Of a DNA stretch of 64,000 nt, positions 25,124 through 34,298 are shown in pieces. Origin of the DNA: Carboxylicivirga mesophila (GTDB taxonomy: Bacteria; Bacteroidota; Bacteroidia; Bacteroidales; Marinilabiliaceae); NCBI RefSeq assembly GCF_018271975.1, contig NZ_JAGUCN010000013.1, positions 62,001 to 126,000 of the forward strand, given 5' to 3'. Below the pieces are notes generated by a model. It worked only from the letters and a program-made list of their open reading frames with translations, made no database searches and was not told the origin of the DNA. How positions within the stretch are numbered: the stretch's first letter is position 1; each line of letters starts with the position of its first letter. The position numbers and the translations under genes are program-made.

Positions 25124-25990
25124 TTATTTGCGTTTAAAAATGTTAGAAAGTGAAACGACTTTTTTCTTGTTGGATTGTCCCAGTGCCTGCGTGATGCGAT
25201 CCAGCACAATGGCCAGTATCACCACTGCCAGTCCGCTCTCAAATCCCAATCCAATATCCAGGTTATTAATCCCCTCCAGCACTTTTTCGCCCAGTCCACC
25301 AGCAGCAATCATACCGGCAATCACCACCATCGACAGGGCCATCATAATGGTTTGGTTCACCCCTGCTAAAATGGTATTGAGGGCTAGCGGAAGTTCCACC
25401 TTAAATAAAATTTGCTTATTCGTCGCACCAAAAGCTCTGGCCGCCTCTTTGATATCTGCCGGCACCTGTTTAATACCCAGTGCAGTAAGTCGCACAGCTG
25501 GTGGCATGGCAAAAATAACAGTTGCAAAAGCGCCCGGTAGCTTACCAATACTAAAGAACAAAACGGCCGGTATCAGGTAAACAAAGGCCGGCATGGTTTG
25601 CATCAAGTCCAATACCGGGCGAATGATACGCTCCACGCGTTCACTCTTGGCAGCCCATATACCCAATGGCAAGGCCTGTACCAAAGCAATGACTGTTGAG
25701 AAGACAATCAGTGCCATCGACTCCATGGTCTCTACCCAGAAACCCATCAAGTAAATCAGCAACAGACCGCAAGCCGAGAAAATGGCCACCCCACGCCCTG
25801 CTTTGAACAAAGCCAACAAGCCAATAAGGGCTATAACCACATAAAACGGTGTGGTTACCAACAGCCATTCAATGCCTTCGATGCTGGTGTTGCCAACATT
25901 CTTTATCAGATCAAATACCGGTGCAAAATTATCAGTTAGCCAATCAACAGCTAACTCAATGTACTCGCCTATATTTATTATCTTTTCCAT
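25124..25990 (-). CDS. Glycine betaine-type ABC transporter permease (ProW/OpuAB)
   Basis: 288 aa with about six or seven membrane helices. The cytosolic coupling loop reads ARAFGATNKQILFKVELPLALNTI, the EAA motif of ABC permeases, and the family signature MPAFVYLIPAVLFF and MMALSMVVIAGMIAAGGLG is clear. It follows the ATPase gene with a one-base gap and precedes the binding protein by 14 bases. Confidence 0.95.
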   Translation of the reverse strand: MEKIINIGEYIELAVDWLTDNFAPVFDLIKNVGNTSIEGIEWLLVTTPFYVVIALIGLLALFKAGRGVAIFSACGLLLIYLMGFWVETMESMALIVFSTVIALVQALPLGIWAAKSERVERIIRPVLDLMQTMPAFVYLIPAVLFFSIGKLPGAFATVIFAMPPAVRLTALGIKQVPADIKEAARAFGATNKQILFKVELPLALNTILAGVNQTIMMALSMVVIAGMIAAGGLGEKVLEGINNLDIGLGFESGLAVVILAIVLDRITQALGQSNKKKVVSLSNIFKRK

Positions 25991-25991
25991 A

Positions 25992-27233
25992 TTACTGCTC
26001 GCTTGCTTGCTCTTTCAGTTCAACAATTTCCTCTTTATTAAAACGCGTTGATTCAATAACCAACGAGGTTTGCGTCACTACCCCCAGCAAACGCCCGGTA
26101 GCTTCATCCACAACAGCAATGGATGATTTTGTGTTGGTGATAAGCGGTAACATCTCCTCAACAGTTACTTCAGGGTACACACTCGGGCATGTTGTGGTGA
26201 TGAAGTCTTTGATGCTCTCGGCATTCTGCTTTTTAGCCTTCAGCACCTCGGGCAGCCAGATGAAGCCCTCAAATACCTTATTTTTGTTAATGACCGGCAA
26301 CACCTCAAACGCCGACTCTCGGATTTTACGCAGCACCGATTCGGGCCCGTCCTTCTCTAACGTTACGGTATTAGGTTTCCTAAACATTAATGAGCCGGCT
26401 GTGATGATGGCTTTACGATCGACCTTCTCCACAAAGGCTTTGACGTAATCGCTGGCAGGCTTCTTTAGAATATCTTCTGCAGTGCCAATTTGTTCGATGA
26501 CCCCATCTTTCATAATGGCAATGCGATCGCCCAGTTTAATCGCCTCATCCAGATCGTGCGTAATAAACACGATGGTCTTTTTAAGCTTCTCCTGCAGCTC
26601 AATCAGCTCATCCTGCATATCCGATTTAATCAATGGGTCGAGTGCCGAAAAGGCTTCATCCATCAACAGAACCTCCGGGTTGTTGGCCAGTGCACGGGCC
26701 AGGCCCACGCGCTGCTGCATACCACCAGAAAGCTGCGATGGCAACTGGTTTTCAAAGCCTTTTAATCCCACACTCTCCAAAGCCTCCTGTGCCACCTGTA
26801 AGCGCTGTTCTTTGTCTTCACCACGTATCTCCAGCCCAAAAGCTGCATTTTCAAGTACCGTGCGGTGCGGCAGCAAGGCAAACTTCTGAAACACCATACT
26901 CATTTCGATACGTCGGGTTTCGAGTAATGCCTTGTTATCTTCTTTGGTAATGTTCACCTTATTGACAATCACATCACCGGCTGTAGGGGAAATCAAACGG
27001 TTCAGACAACGCAACAAGGTTGATTTACCACTTCCTGACAGCCCCATAATCACAAATATCTCACCGGTTTTAATCTGCAGGTTGGCTTTGTTTACACCCA
27101 CAGTGCACCTGGTTTTCTCAAGTATCTCGGCCTTACCTGCTCCCTGCTCCAGCATCTTCAGAGCCTGCGCCTTTTTCTTCCCAAAAATCAGGCTCAGCTC
27201 TTTTACTTCAATTTTAATATCTCCTGCATCCAT
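25992..27233 (-). CDS. Glycine betaine-type ABC transporter ATPase with CBS domains (ProV/OpuAA)
   Basis: 413 aa. Walker A is MGLSGSGKSTLLRCL, the signature is LSGGMQQRVGLARAL and Walker B is EVLLMDEAFSALDP. The C-terminal 130 residues form a CBS pair (DGPESVLRKIRES, SIAVVDEATGRLLGVVTQ), which in OpuA senses ionic strength or nucleotides. The start follows the porin stop with one base between (TAATATG), so translation is likely coupled. Confidence 0.96.
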   Translation of the reverse strand: MDAGDIKIEVKELSLIFGKKKAQALKMLEQGAGKAEILEKTRCTVGVNKANLQIKTGEIFVIMGLSGSGKSTLLRCLNRLISPTAGDVIVNKVNITKEDNKALLETRRIEMSMVFQKFALLPHRTVLENAAFGLEIRGEDKEQRLQVAQEALESVGLKGFENQLPSQLSGGMQQRVGLARALANNPEVLLMDEAFSALDPLIKSDMQDELIELQEKLKKTIVFITHDLDEAIKLGDRIAIMKDGVIEQIGTAEDILKKPASDYVKAFVEKVDRKAIITAGSLMFRKPNTVTLEKDGPESVLRKIRESAFEVLPVINKNKVFEGFIWLPEVLKAKKQNAESIKDFITTTCPSVYPEVTVEEMLPLITNTKSSIAVVDEATGRLLGVVTQTSLVIESTRFNKEEIVELKEQASEQ

Positions 27234-27234
27234 A

Positions 27235-28392
27235 TTAGAAATAATAGCCTATGTTAATATTAAAACGGGCCTCCCACTCAGCATCCGGATTACCGGCTCC
27301 CAAACCATTGGTCCACTCAGGGCTTAGCCAAGGCTGGTTTTTACCCATTGCATAGTCGATGTAGGTGTAAATAGGACCAGCGCTTACCATCACTCCTGTT
27401 ACATTCATAAATGCATCTTCAAAACCGTCGTTGCATTTATCAAGCATGCCAAAATCGTTGTAGAAGGTAAAACTTGAGATGTGCTCCCAGTTAACCGGTA
27501 GCGTATAGGATGCGCCTGCTGTATAGGTGTATGCTTCTGCTGCCACCATATAGGAGGCTCCGTAAGCCACAAAAGCGATTAAGTCCTTGCCCTGCTCCAG
27601 CGGGTTTTCAGCATTGTACTTGTAATAGGCTACCCCGGCCTTTAAACCAAAGCGATTAACCTTTAGCTGATAATGCCCTTCAAAGGCATAATGATTACCC
27701 AACTCTTCAGTATCCAGGTTATAAAGTCCACCGTATTGCGCTGAAGTTCCGACATGATGAGCCACCGCATCGCTGCCCCAGTTATAGCCTACGCGGCCGT
27801 TAAGCTGGTTCACCTCCTTATTGCGCAGCACCGTTTCGCCATCAATCACAATGGAGCCTACATCGTAAGAGTAGCGGCTGGGATCGGTATCGGTGTTGGA
27901 ACCAAAACGCAGTTCCTCAGCATTTTTAAAGAACCCCAGATCCAGTTCCCAGTTGTTTTTTCGATACGAGTACTTGATACCCATATCGTAGTCATCTTCT
28001 AAACCCACATAGTAGTTCATACTAAAAAAGAAACTATTTGAGTTGTAAGGCAATATACCAAATGGTACCTGGGTTAATCCCAATTGCAGGTTGCTGTTAT
28101 CATTCAGTTCATAACCCACATAACCATGCTTGAGCATGCCACCGCCAAAGTCAGTAGAATACAGACGGTACTCTGCATCAAGACTCAGCTTTTTATAGTT
28201 GGCTTTAGCATTTAACCTGAACACATCCAGTCCAAAATCTCCTCCTCTTTTTTGATGTCCCTCTTTCCACGATGAGTAATTGTAATTATAGCGTAAAGCA
28301 CCGCCAATGGTTACTTCAGGTTTATCCTGAGCCAATACAGTAACAATTGGTAATAGTGCGCACACCATGACCATCCTAAATTTTAAATACAT
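27235..28392 (-). CDS. Outer-membrane porin linked to the betaine transporter
   Basis: 385 aa. It has a signal peptide (VCALLPIVTVLAQ, cleavage after LAQ) and then alternating beta strands rich in Tyr, Gly and Asn (LRYNYNYSSWKEG, YVGYELNDNSNLQLG), ending with an aromatic-rich strand FNINIGYYF, typical of outer-membrane barrels. It is the first gene of the operon and ends one base before the ATPase start. A substrate-selective porin for the transporter is the natural reading, since betaine systems of Gram-negatives seldom encode their own. Confidence 0.85.
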   Translation of the reverse strand: MYLKFRMVMVCALLPIVTVLAQDKPEVTIGGALRYNYNYSSWKEGHQKRGGDFGLDVFRLNAKANYKKLSLDAEYRLYSTDFGGGMLKHGYVGYELNDNSNLQLGLTQVPFGILPYNSNSFFFSMNYYVGLEDDYDMGIKYSYRKNNWELDLGFFKNAEELRFGSNTDTDPSRYSYDVGSIVIDGETVLRNKEVNQLNGRVGYNWGSDAVAHHVGTSAQYGGLYNLDTEELGNHYAFEGHYQLKVNRFGLKAGVAYYKYNAENPLEQGKDLIAFVAYGASYMVAAEAYTYTAGASYTLPVNWEHISSFTFYNDFGMLDKCNDGFEDAFMNVTGVMVSAGPIYTYIDYAMGKNQPWLSPEWTNGLGAGNPDAEWEARFNINIGYYF

Positions 28393-28436
28393 AAAATTTT
28401 ATTTAGAAATAAATATAAATTGAATATAAATGACGA

Positions 28437-28462
28437 AACACGGGTTGTCAGAAACCCATGTT
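28437..28462 (-). promoter_or_regulatory. Stem-loop in the porin-operon leader
   Basis: On the minus strand AACATGGGTT pairs with AACCCGTGTT (one G-T pair) around TCTGAC. No T-run follows, and it lies 45-70 bases before the porin start. Confidence 0.4.
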
Positions 28463-28591
28463 AGTTGATTCAAACAAGTATCAGATAAGTGCAGGTGGAA
28501 TGAATCTATCCAGCTGTTTTTTGAATACTAAATTAAATGCGGTAAAAACTCGTTCGTTATTTTGTTCGTGCAAACTATGCGTCATGGGGCG

Positions 28592-28621
28592 CAAAAGTAG
28601 TCTTTTTTTGCAAGAATCCAA
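28592..28621 (-). promoter_or_regulatory. Candidate promoter of the porin-betaine transporter operon
   Basis: Minus-strand TTG (28621-28619), 19 bases, then TACTTTTG (28599-28592), an exact TAnnTTTG. It would give a leader of about 190 bases. Confidence 0.6.
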
Positions 28622-28740
28622 TAATTATCATCAGATGCTAAGTGTAACAAGGCTTTTTGTATTGAATTGACACCTGCCGATATCCTACTAACGACATGCT
28701 AAGGCCATAAAGCAGGTGCTAATTCTCAAGATCAATAGCT

Positions 28741-29742
28741 TTAAGACTTTAAGTAATAAGCCAGACTAAACCACCCTTTGGCATCGGTAAATACTTTCTT
28801 GACTTGCATACCGCCATGATGGCCTAGTGCTTCTAAGTGGTTCTCTGTAAACTTATGTGAGTTTTCGCTATGAATGGTCTCTCCCTTTTTTAGTTGAATC
28901 ACTTGGTTGGCGGCTCTCAATTGAACATTAATATCTTTCTGAGCTTTCAAATGCATTTCAATACGCTGTTCATCCTTATTATAGAAAGCCCAATGTTCAA
29001 AATCATGCACTTCAAAACTGGCATCAACATGCCGGTTGACCACCTTTAGGATATTCTTGTTGAAAGCAGCGGTGACGCCTTTGGTATCGTTATAGGCCTT
29101 TTCAACAACCGTTATATCCTTCACCATATCAACCCCTAACAATAAAGCATCGCCTCCATCCATCACCTCGCCTATCTTTTGCATGAAGTCGTTGGCTTCG
29201 GCTGGTGAAAGATTGCCAATGGTACTACCCAGAAAGCAGAACAAGCGATGCCGGCGGCGCGGCATATAATCGAAGGAGTGCAGAAAATCAGTTACAATGC
29301 CCGTAATGCTTTTAAAGTTATGAAGCTGACTAATATCTTCAATTGATTTTGTGATGGCTGACTGGCTAATATCAACCGGATAATAGTTAATGGTTGAAAG
29401 AATGTGTGGTGGAATTGGCCCGATCAGTGTTTTAATTTTGGAAGAATCACCACTCCCCAACTCAATAATATCTAAATCATAAAGATCGATTTCCAGCTGA
29501 TTAATAAGCGTAGACAGTATCTCCATCTCACATCGTGTGGGATAATACTCATCCAGCCTTGTAATCGCTTCAAAAAGTTCCGACCCTGCTTGATCGTAAA
29601 AGTACTTGGGTGAAATATATTTTGGAGATGCCGTTAAGCCCTCAATAATTTCCTGTCGGGCTGTATCAATCCCTTTTTTAGGGAGGTAATTAACAATCTC
29701 AAGCTCACCTATCTTAATAATGTTCTCGTCTAAATAATTCAT
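28741..29742 (-). CDS. eanA: L-histidine N-alpha-methyltransferase (EgtD/EanA family)
   Basis: 333 aa from the ATG at 29742 (MNYLDENIIK), seven bases after the sulfurtransferase stop. The frame could extend to 29820, but that would overlap the upstream gene. Family features: KYFYDQAGSELFEAI, the SAM-binding IELGSGDSSKI, PVDISQSAI, FLGSTIGNLSPAEA and the late RIEMHLKA that carries the substrate-binding Glu. It trimethylates histidine to hercynine, the first step to ergothioneine. No EgtB sulfoxide synthase is nearby; instead it is paired with an EanB-like rhodanese, the anaerobic route described in Chlorobium limicola. Confidence 0.9.
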   Translation of the reverse strand: MNYLDENIIKIGELEIVNYLPKKGIDTARQEIIEGLTASPKYISPKYFYDQAGSELFEAITRLDEYYPTRCEMEILSTLINQLEIDLYDLDIIELGSGDSSKIKTLIGPIPPHILSTINYYPVDISQSAITKSIEDISQLHNFKSITGIVTDFLHSFDYMPRRRHRLFCFLGSTIGNLSPAEANDFMQKIGEVMDGGDALLLGVDMVKDITVVEKAYNDTKGVTAAFNKNILKVVNRHVDASFEVHDFEHWAFYNKDEQRIEMHLKAQKDINVQLRAANQVIQLKKGETIHSENSHKFTENHLEALGHHGGMQVKKVFTDAKGWFSLAYYLKS

Positions 29743-29749
29743 AGGCAGA

Positions 29750-31042
29750 TTAGTTTTTACCTGGAATACCTGTTTCGCAAGGATTATCAGGAGCGTTACT
29801 CCACTCAAACCAACCGCCATCGTACACCGATACGGTGGGCCAGCCCATCAGCCAGGCATTATAAAAGGCCTCACTTCCACGCCAGCCAGTTCCGCAATAA
29901 AAGGCCAGTCGCTTGTCTGCTACTATACCGGCCTCCCGCCAAATATTACTTATCTCACCGGCCTCCCTGATTGTATGGTCCAGATTGCGGTAATTCTCCA
30001 TATGGTAGGCATCGGAGCCACAGTTGCCAAAGATCGAACCAGGTATTCGCCCTTTCTTTTCGATGTAATTATAGCCGCTCACTTTGCCAATGTACTCCTC
30101 CCAGCTGCGTACCGAAACAATATCGGCATCGGCATCGGCAATCATCTCTTTAGCTTGAGGTGTATCAACAAAAAAATGTGGATTGGCCGGTATTTCAGCA
30201 CCAAAATCAGCCACGGCACGTTTAGGCACATCATCGGTACTGATTTCATAACCTGCATCTTTCCATGACTGAAAACCACCGTTCAACACGCGTACATCTT
30301 TAACACCTGCATACAGCATAATAGCGCAACAGCGAATAGCTCCCAAATGCCCGGCCGCACTTCCCGGAAATTCATCCATATTATCGGGCCACATAAATTT
30401 ACCATAAACCACAACCGTAGTATCTGCTGTAATACCATGAGATTCAAATGCTTTTTTCAGCTCCTCCGGCAACCGCCTGTTCCATGTTTCGGGCGCCTCC
30501 AATGCCAAAGTATCCATATCTATGGCTCCAGGAATATGTCCCGACAAATATGCATCGCGGTTACGGTAATGTGCATGCACAATTACTACATTGTCCGACT
30601 TCAGTCCGGCAGGTGTATTACAATCAACCACCTGCTTAACCCACGATGCCGGCACTAGCTGCTGATAGCGAGGTAAAGCATCCATAGGAAGGCTTGTATT
30701 TGTTGTCCATTCCTTTACAAGGTTTTTATAAATATGAATATGCGTGTAACCAGCTTTCGCAAACAATTCGGCCACCTGTATGCTGTTATCATCATGATAA
30801 CTGTATAACACAAGGGTGTGATGTGGTAATATCCCTTTAGCTCTAACAATTTCAATCCAATCCATATAGCTGGTCCATTTCAAGGGTAAAGATCTTGCTC
30901 CCTTGATGTGTCCTCCGCGTACTTCACCATTTAGTGGCCAGCCATTGTATGCGTCGGCCTGGCGCACATCTACAATATGCACATTAGGTTTTCCGATGAG
31001 TTCTGTTAGTTCTTGTGTTGATACTTCCGGGTAATGAGTCAT
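29750..31042 (-). CDS. eanB: Multi-domain rhodanese, EanB-type hercynine sulfurtransferase
   Basis: 430 aa with three or more rhodanese-like repeats: DVRQADAYNGW and GHIKGARSLP (about 25-50), then GHIPGAIDMD (about 170), VRVLNGGFQSWKDAGYE (about 250) and the C-terminal active domain with C383 in AFYCGTGWRGSEAF. Unlike EgtB, which needs oxygen, EanB moves a persulfide sulfur onto hercynine directly. The gene precedes the histidine methyltransferase by seven bases, which makes the pair very characteristic. General thiosulfate sulfurtransferases have a similar fold, so the call leans on the neighbour and the CGTGWRG loop. Confidence 0.85.
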   Translation of the reverse strand: MTHYPEVSTQELTELIGKPNVHIVDVRQADAYNGWPLNGEVRGGHIKGARSLPLKWTSYMDWIEIVRAKGILPHHTLVLYSYHDDNSIQVAELFAKAGYTHIHIYKNLVKEWTTNTSLPMDALPRYQQLVPASWVKQVVDCNTPAGLKSDNVVIVHAHYRNRDAYLSGHIPGAIDMDTLALEAPETWNRRLPEELKKAFESHGITADTTVVVYGKFMWPDNMDEFPGSAAGHLGAIRCCAIMLYAGVKDVRVLNGGFQSWKDAGYEISTDDVPKRAVADFGAEIPANPHFFVDTPQAKEMIADADADIVSVRSWEEYIGKVSGYNYIEKKGRIPGSIFGNCGSDAYHMENYRNLDHTIREAGEISNIWREAGIVADKRLAFYCGTGWRGSEAFYNAWLMGWPTVSVYDGGWFEWSNAPDNPCETGIPGKN

Positions 31043-31054
31043 TATAAAAGATAT

Positions 31055-31909
31055 TTAGTGAGATTGCTTTATATAGGCCTGAATCATTTCATCCAGTGTT
31101 TTATGGTTACGCCTGGTTACTTTCTGGTAGTCGGATATTCCATCAAAATCACCTGTCCTAATTCCTTCATATATGCCACCGATGACTGTACCAAGAAAGT
31201 CGCCTAATGCCGCCTTTCGCTCCTTCACGTATTCATCAACCGAAATACTTTTGTAGAATAAATTTAGCTGAAAGGCTTTATTAATGGCATCGGCTAATTG
31301 CTGCTGGTTAACAGCATCGCCAAACAGGTTGTAGATGGCTCCATTCAGCTCATCATTGCATAACAAATGATAATAGGCACAGGCCAGTTCAGCACGTGAT
31401 GTATAACCGCATTTACCTTCGGCTGCACAATTAATGATGCCACCCTCTCTGATATAGTGCTCAATGTATTCCAAATCAGGTTCGATGTAAATACCGTTGC
31501 GGCCAATAGTCCATTGCAAACCAGATTGTTTAATATCTTCTTCTGTCTGGCGATTACTGGCTACAACCGGACTAAAAGCGTTGCCAGTTTCAGGCCCATA
31601 AATGCTGGTATAAACAATTTTGCGGACACCATTCGCTTTAGCTGCTTCAATGACGTTACGATGCTGCTGTATGCGCTTATCAGGCAGTTCCATACCTGAT
31701 ACCAGCAGCACGGTTTCAACGCCGTTCAAGGCAGCCTTCAGCTCTTGTTTGTTATTATAATCACCTTTTCGTATTTCAACATCCAATGGCTCAGCTCTGC
31801 CCGGTGTGCGGGCAATACCAATGACTTGTTCAGCCCCTATCTCCTGTTTGAGTCGTTTAATAACAGACGCTCCCAGGTTACCACTTGCTGTTGTTACTGC
31901 TATTTTCAT
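31055..31909 (-). CDS. NAD(P)-binding NmrA/SDR family oxidoreductase
   Basis: 284-aa extended SDR-like protein. The N-terminal MKIAVTTASGNLGASVIKRL holds the dinucleotide-binding loop (TASGNLG in place of TGATG), followed by EVETVLLVSG-like GVETVLLVSG and the active-site-like KIVYTSIYG. It resembles quinone oxidoreductase QorB and NmrA. Twelve bases separate it from eanB, so it is the first gene of the ean operon. A role in ergothioneine metabolism is only suggested by position. Confidence 0.82.
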   Translation of the reverse strand: MKIAVTTASGNLGASVIKRLKQEIGAEQVIGIARTPGRAEPLDVEIRKGDYNNKQELKAALNGVETVLLVSGMELPDKRIQQHRNVIEAAKANGVRKIVYTSIYGPETGNAFSPVVASNRQTEEDIKQSGLQWTIGRNGIYIEPDLEYIEHYIREGGIINCAAEGKCGYTSRAELACAYYHLLCNDELNGAIYNLFGDAVNQQQLADAINKAFQLNLFYKSISVDEYVKERKAALGDFLGTVIGGIYEGIRTGDFDGISDYQKVTRRNHKTLDEMIQAYIKQSH

Positions 31910-32240
31910 ACTCAGTGTTTTTTATTCAAGAGGCAATTTATGCCAGTTTTCAATGCGGCAAAAAGTCAAGTTACGCCAAAAAATGGTAAAAACGGAACTC
32001 CTGCCGTTGAATTCGGTGCCATCAAACAGGTATAAAATTGCTCTGAGATCAGTTTTATCTGGCTACCGGATGGGCTGTATCAAAGTATCTGTTGACCGTT
32101 AAAGCAGAAAATTAAAACCACCTCATTTTTTTTATGTATAATAATGATGAGCATTACTATTTTTTTTCTATCTTACAATTGTCTTATTCGAAGCCATAAA
32201 ACGCAGGGTCAATTATTATTCACTTCAAAAATTGACAATT
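31910..32240. other. Divergent promoter region, NmrA and exbD
   Basis: 331 bases with no gene. AT-rich between 32100 and 32230; no clear palindrome was seen. Confidence 0.35.
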
Positions 32241-32816
32241 ATGGCACGACGAGAATCCCAGGAAGTTAATGCCGGCTCAATGGCCGACATTGCATTTTTA
32301 CTACTCATCTTTTTTTTGGTAACCACCACCATGGATTCTGATAAGGGACTTGGAACTATTTTACCGCCCTATGAAGAAGAACCACCTATTGATAATAAAG
32401 CGAAGAACGAACGAAATGTATTTGAAATACTGGTGAATGCCAATAACCAACTGATGGTAGAAAAACAGGAAATGGATATTGCCCATCTGACTGAAGCCAC
32501 TAAGGCGTTTATATTGAATCCAAACAACCTGCCTGAACTATCAGATAAGGAGACAAGGAAAATTACACTGCTGGGGCAACGTCAGGTAAGCAAAGGTGTT
32601 ATCTCATTACAAACAGCCAACGACACCAAATACCAGGTTTACCTGATGGTGCAGAATGAGCTTATCAGGGCATTTAATGAAATGCGCAACGATTTTGCAA
32701 TCAGCACCTTTGGTAAGGAATACATTGATTTGGATAAGGATGAAAAAGAAGCTGTGAGGCAGACAATTCCTAAGCTTATATCGGAAGCCGAACCGGTTAA
32801 GATTGCTTCCAGGTAG
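32241..32816 (+). CDS. ExbD/TolR family biopolymer transport protein, orphan
   Basis: 191 aa from the ATG at 32241 (MARRESQEVNAGSMADIAF); a TTG three codons earlier is less likely. It has the conserved membrane Asp in GSMADIAFLLLIFFLV, one transmembrane helix and a periplasmic domain. It harnesses the proton gradient for TonB-dependent transport, together with ExbB. No exbB, second exbD or tonB lies beside it, whereas most Bacteroidota keep them together. Confidence 0.92.
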   Translation: MARRESQEVNAGSMADIAFLLLIFFLVTTTMDSDKGLGTILPPYEEEPPIDNKAKNERNVFEILVNANNQLMVEKQEMDIAHLTEATKAFILNPNNLPELSDKETRKITLLGQRQVSKGVISLQTANDTKYQVYLMVQNELIRAFNEMRNDFAISTFGKEYIDLDKDEKEAVRQTIPKLISEAEPVKIASR

Positions 32817-32967
32817 TCTTAGATGTCAGGTTGTTATGCAGCAATCTTTAAAACAGACTTCTCCAATTGAATTGCACGCTAAAGAAGTAAGATAGGTTTG
32901 ACAAAAGCGACAGTTTACATTATTCAGGCTTTTTTGCCATGAACAATTGCTTTAATCCCTAAATATA

Positions 32968-33006
32968 AAAAAACCCTTCGACAAACACTGTTCGAAGGGG
33001 TTTTTT
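32968..33006. terminator. Bidirectional terminator between exbD and GH88
   Basis: AAAACCCTTCGA pairs with TCGAAGGGGTTTT with a loop of about ten bases, flanked by A and T runs, between convergent genes. Confidence 0.85.
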
Positions 33007-33038
33007 GCAATACAATTCAACAAGTAAAAACCTCTAAA

Positions 33039-34298
33039 CTAGTTGTTTAAATGCTTATAACGAATCAAAGCTTCTAAAAAGTAATAGTCGGCATAATTGA
33101 GCGGCACATCCACTTCTGAATTGGCAGCCATGTATCCCACACTGTGCTCCAATATAAAGTATGGATTGTCAACCGACCTGTAATGATCCGACAGGTTATG
33201 AAGCAACTCTTTTGCAAATGCATAATAGACATCACCCTTGTCGCTTACCTGACTTAGCTCAAACAATGCAGAACACGTAATGGCAGCTGCAGAAGCATCT
33301 CGGCTCGGCTCTTCCTGCTGTGGCATCTCAGCCACCCACGAAGGTGCATAGGCGGCATCTTTAACATGGTAATCCCATGATGGCACCCTGTCATCGGGCA
33401 GATTCGGGTGGTTGATGATATAATCGGCAATATGCTCGGCCTGCTTCAGGTAACTCTCGTCACCTGTGGCCCGGTGCGTTATGGTGAAGCCATACAGCCC
33501 CCAGGCCTGCCCCCTGGCCCACGACGACTCATGTGAATAGCCCTGATGGGTGTAACGTCCTCTCACCTCTCCCGTAATGGTATCGTAATCGAGCACGTGG
33601 TAACTGCTGTAGTCCTCTCTAAAATGGTTATTTATAGTGGTATTGGCATGCTGAATAGCGATGTTGCGGTACTTATTGTTGCCTGACAGCTCAGAAGCCT
33701 TAAACAATAATTCAAGATTCATCATGTTATCGATAATAACCGGATACTGCCACACATGACCATCGCGTGTTTTGCCACCTCCCCACGATTTGATGACTCC
33801 AGTCACCGGACTGAAGCGGGTTGACAACGACTCCGCCGCATTGATCAATACCTGCTGATAGGCAGTATTGCCGGTCAATCGCAAAGCGTTTCCGTAGCTG
33901 CAATTAATCATGAAACCCACATCATGATTACCGGTGTAGTATTGTATTTTATCCAGCCATTCGGTGGTTAGGATGGCTTCTTGTTGCCAGTGCGCGTCAC
34001 CGTTAAGCTCGTAGAGGTACCAGAGGCTGCCGGGGAAAAAACCGCTAGTCCAGTCATACGGACCAACATAGGCAATGGAACCATCTTTTTTGACCGAGCG
34101 TGGAAACTTTCCTACCACACTGTCTTCTTTCATCGCGTTTAAGGCTGCATTCAGCTGCATTTGCGCAAATGCCAGATTATCCTCTGTAAACTTTTGTTTT
34201 GGACTGGTGCAGGCGTTGATTAATAGTAAGAGTGTTAGCAGAAAGCCCACTGCGCCTAAATTCAGCATATCAAGCCGTTGATTTTTAGTTTTCTTCAT
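33039..34298 (-). CDS. GH88 family unsaturated glucuronyl hydrolase, lipoprotein
   Basis: 419 aa. The signal ends in the lipobox LLINAC (C30). The (alpha/alpha)6 barrel shows the two catalytic Asp residues as D126 in GNHDVGFM and D190 in VIIDNMMNLELL, and the typical SSWARGQAWGLYGF. It removes the 4,5-unsaturated uronate that lyases leave at oligosaccharide ends. It overlaps the end of the upstream BNR-repeat gene by 14 bp, so the two form an operon. Likely acts in the periplasm or at the surface. Confidence 0.93.
   Translation of the reverse strand: MKKTKNQRLDMLNLGAVGFLLTLLLLINACTSPKQKFTEDNLAFAQMQLNAALNAMKEDSVVGKFPRSVKKDGSIAYVGPYDWTSGFFPGSLWYLYELNGDAHWQQEAILTTEWLDKIQYYTGNHDVGFMINCSYGNALRLTGNTAYQQVLINAAESLSTRFSPVTGVIKSWGGGKTRDGHVWQYPVIIDNMMNLELLFKASELSGNNKYRNIAIQHANTTINNHFREDYSSYHVLDYDTITGEVRGRYTHQGYSHESSWARGQAWGLYGFTITHRATGDESYLKQAEHIADYIINHPNLPDDRVPSWDYHVKDAAYAPSWVAEMPQQEEPSRDASAAAITCSALFELSQVSDKGDVYYAFAKELLHNLSDHYRSVDNPYFILEHSVGYMAANSEVDVPLNYADYYFLEALIRYKHLNN

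Larger units (their letters stand above)
28393..28740. other. Intergenic between eanA and porin operon
   Basis: 348 bases carrying a candidate promoter (28592-28621), a 5'-leader stem-loop (28437-28462) and a 7-bp inverted repeat CACCTGC/GCAGGTG (28671-28718) just after eanA. No gene is supported. Confidence 0.5.

Noticed and set aside
28458-28670. 70-codon open frame on the plus strand upstream of the porin operon
   Set aside because: Overlaps a consensus promoter on the other strand and shows no similarity to known proteins.
29742-29820. N-terminal extension of the histidine methyltransferase
   Set aside because: Would overlap the upstream rhodanese gene; the family starts near MNYLDENI.
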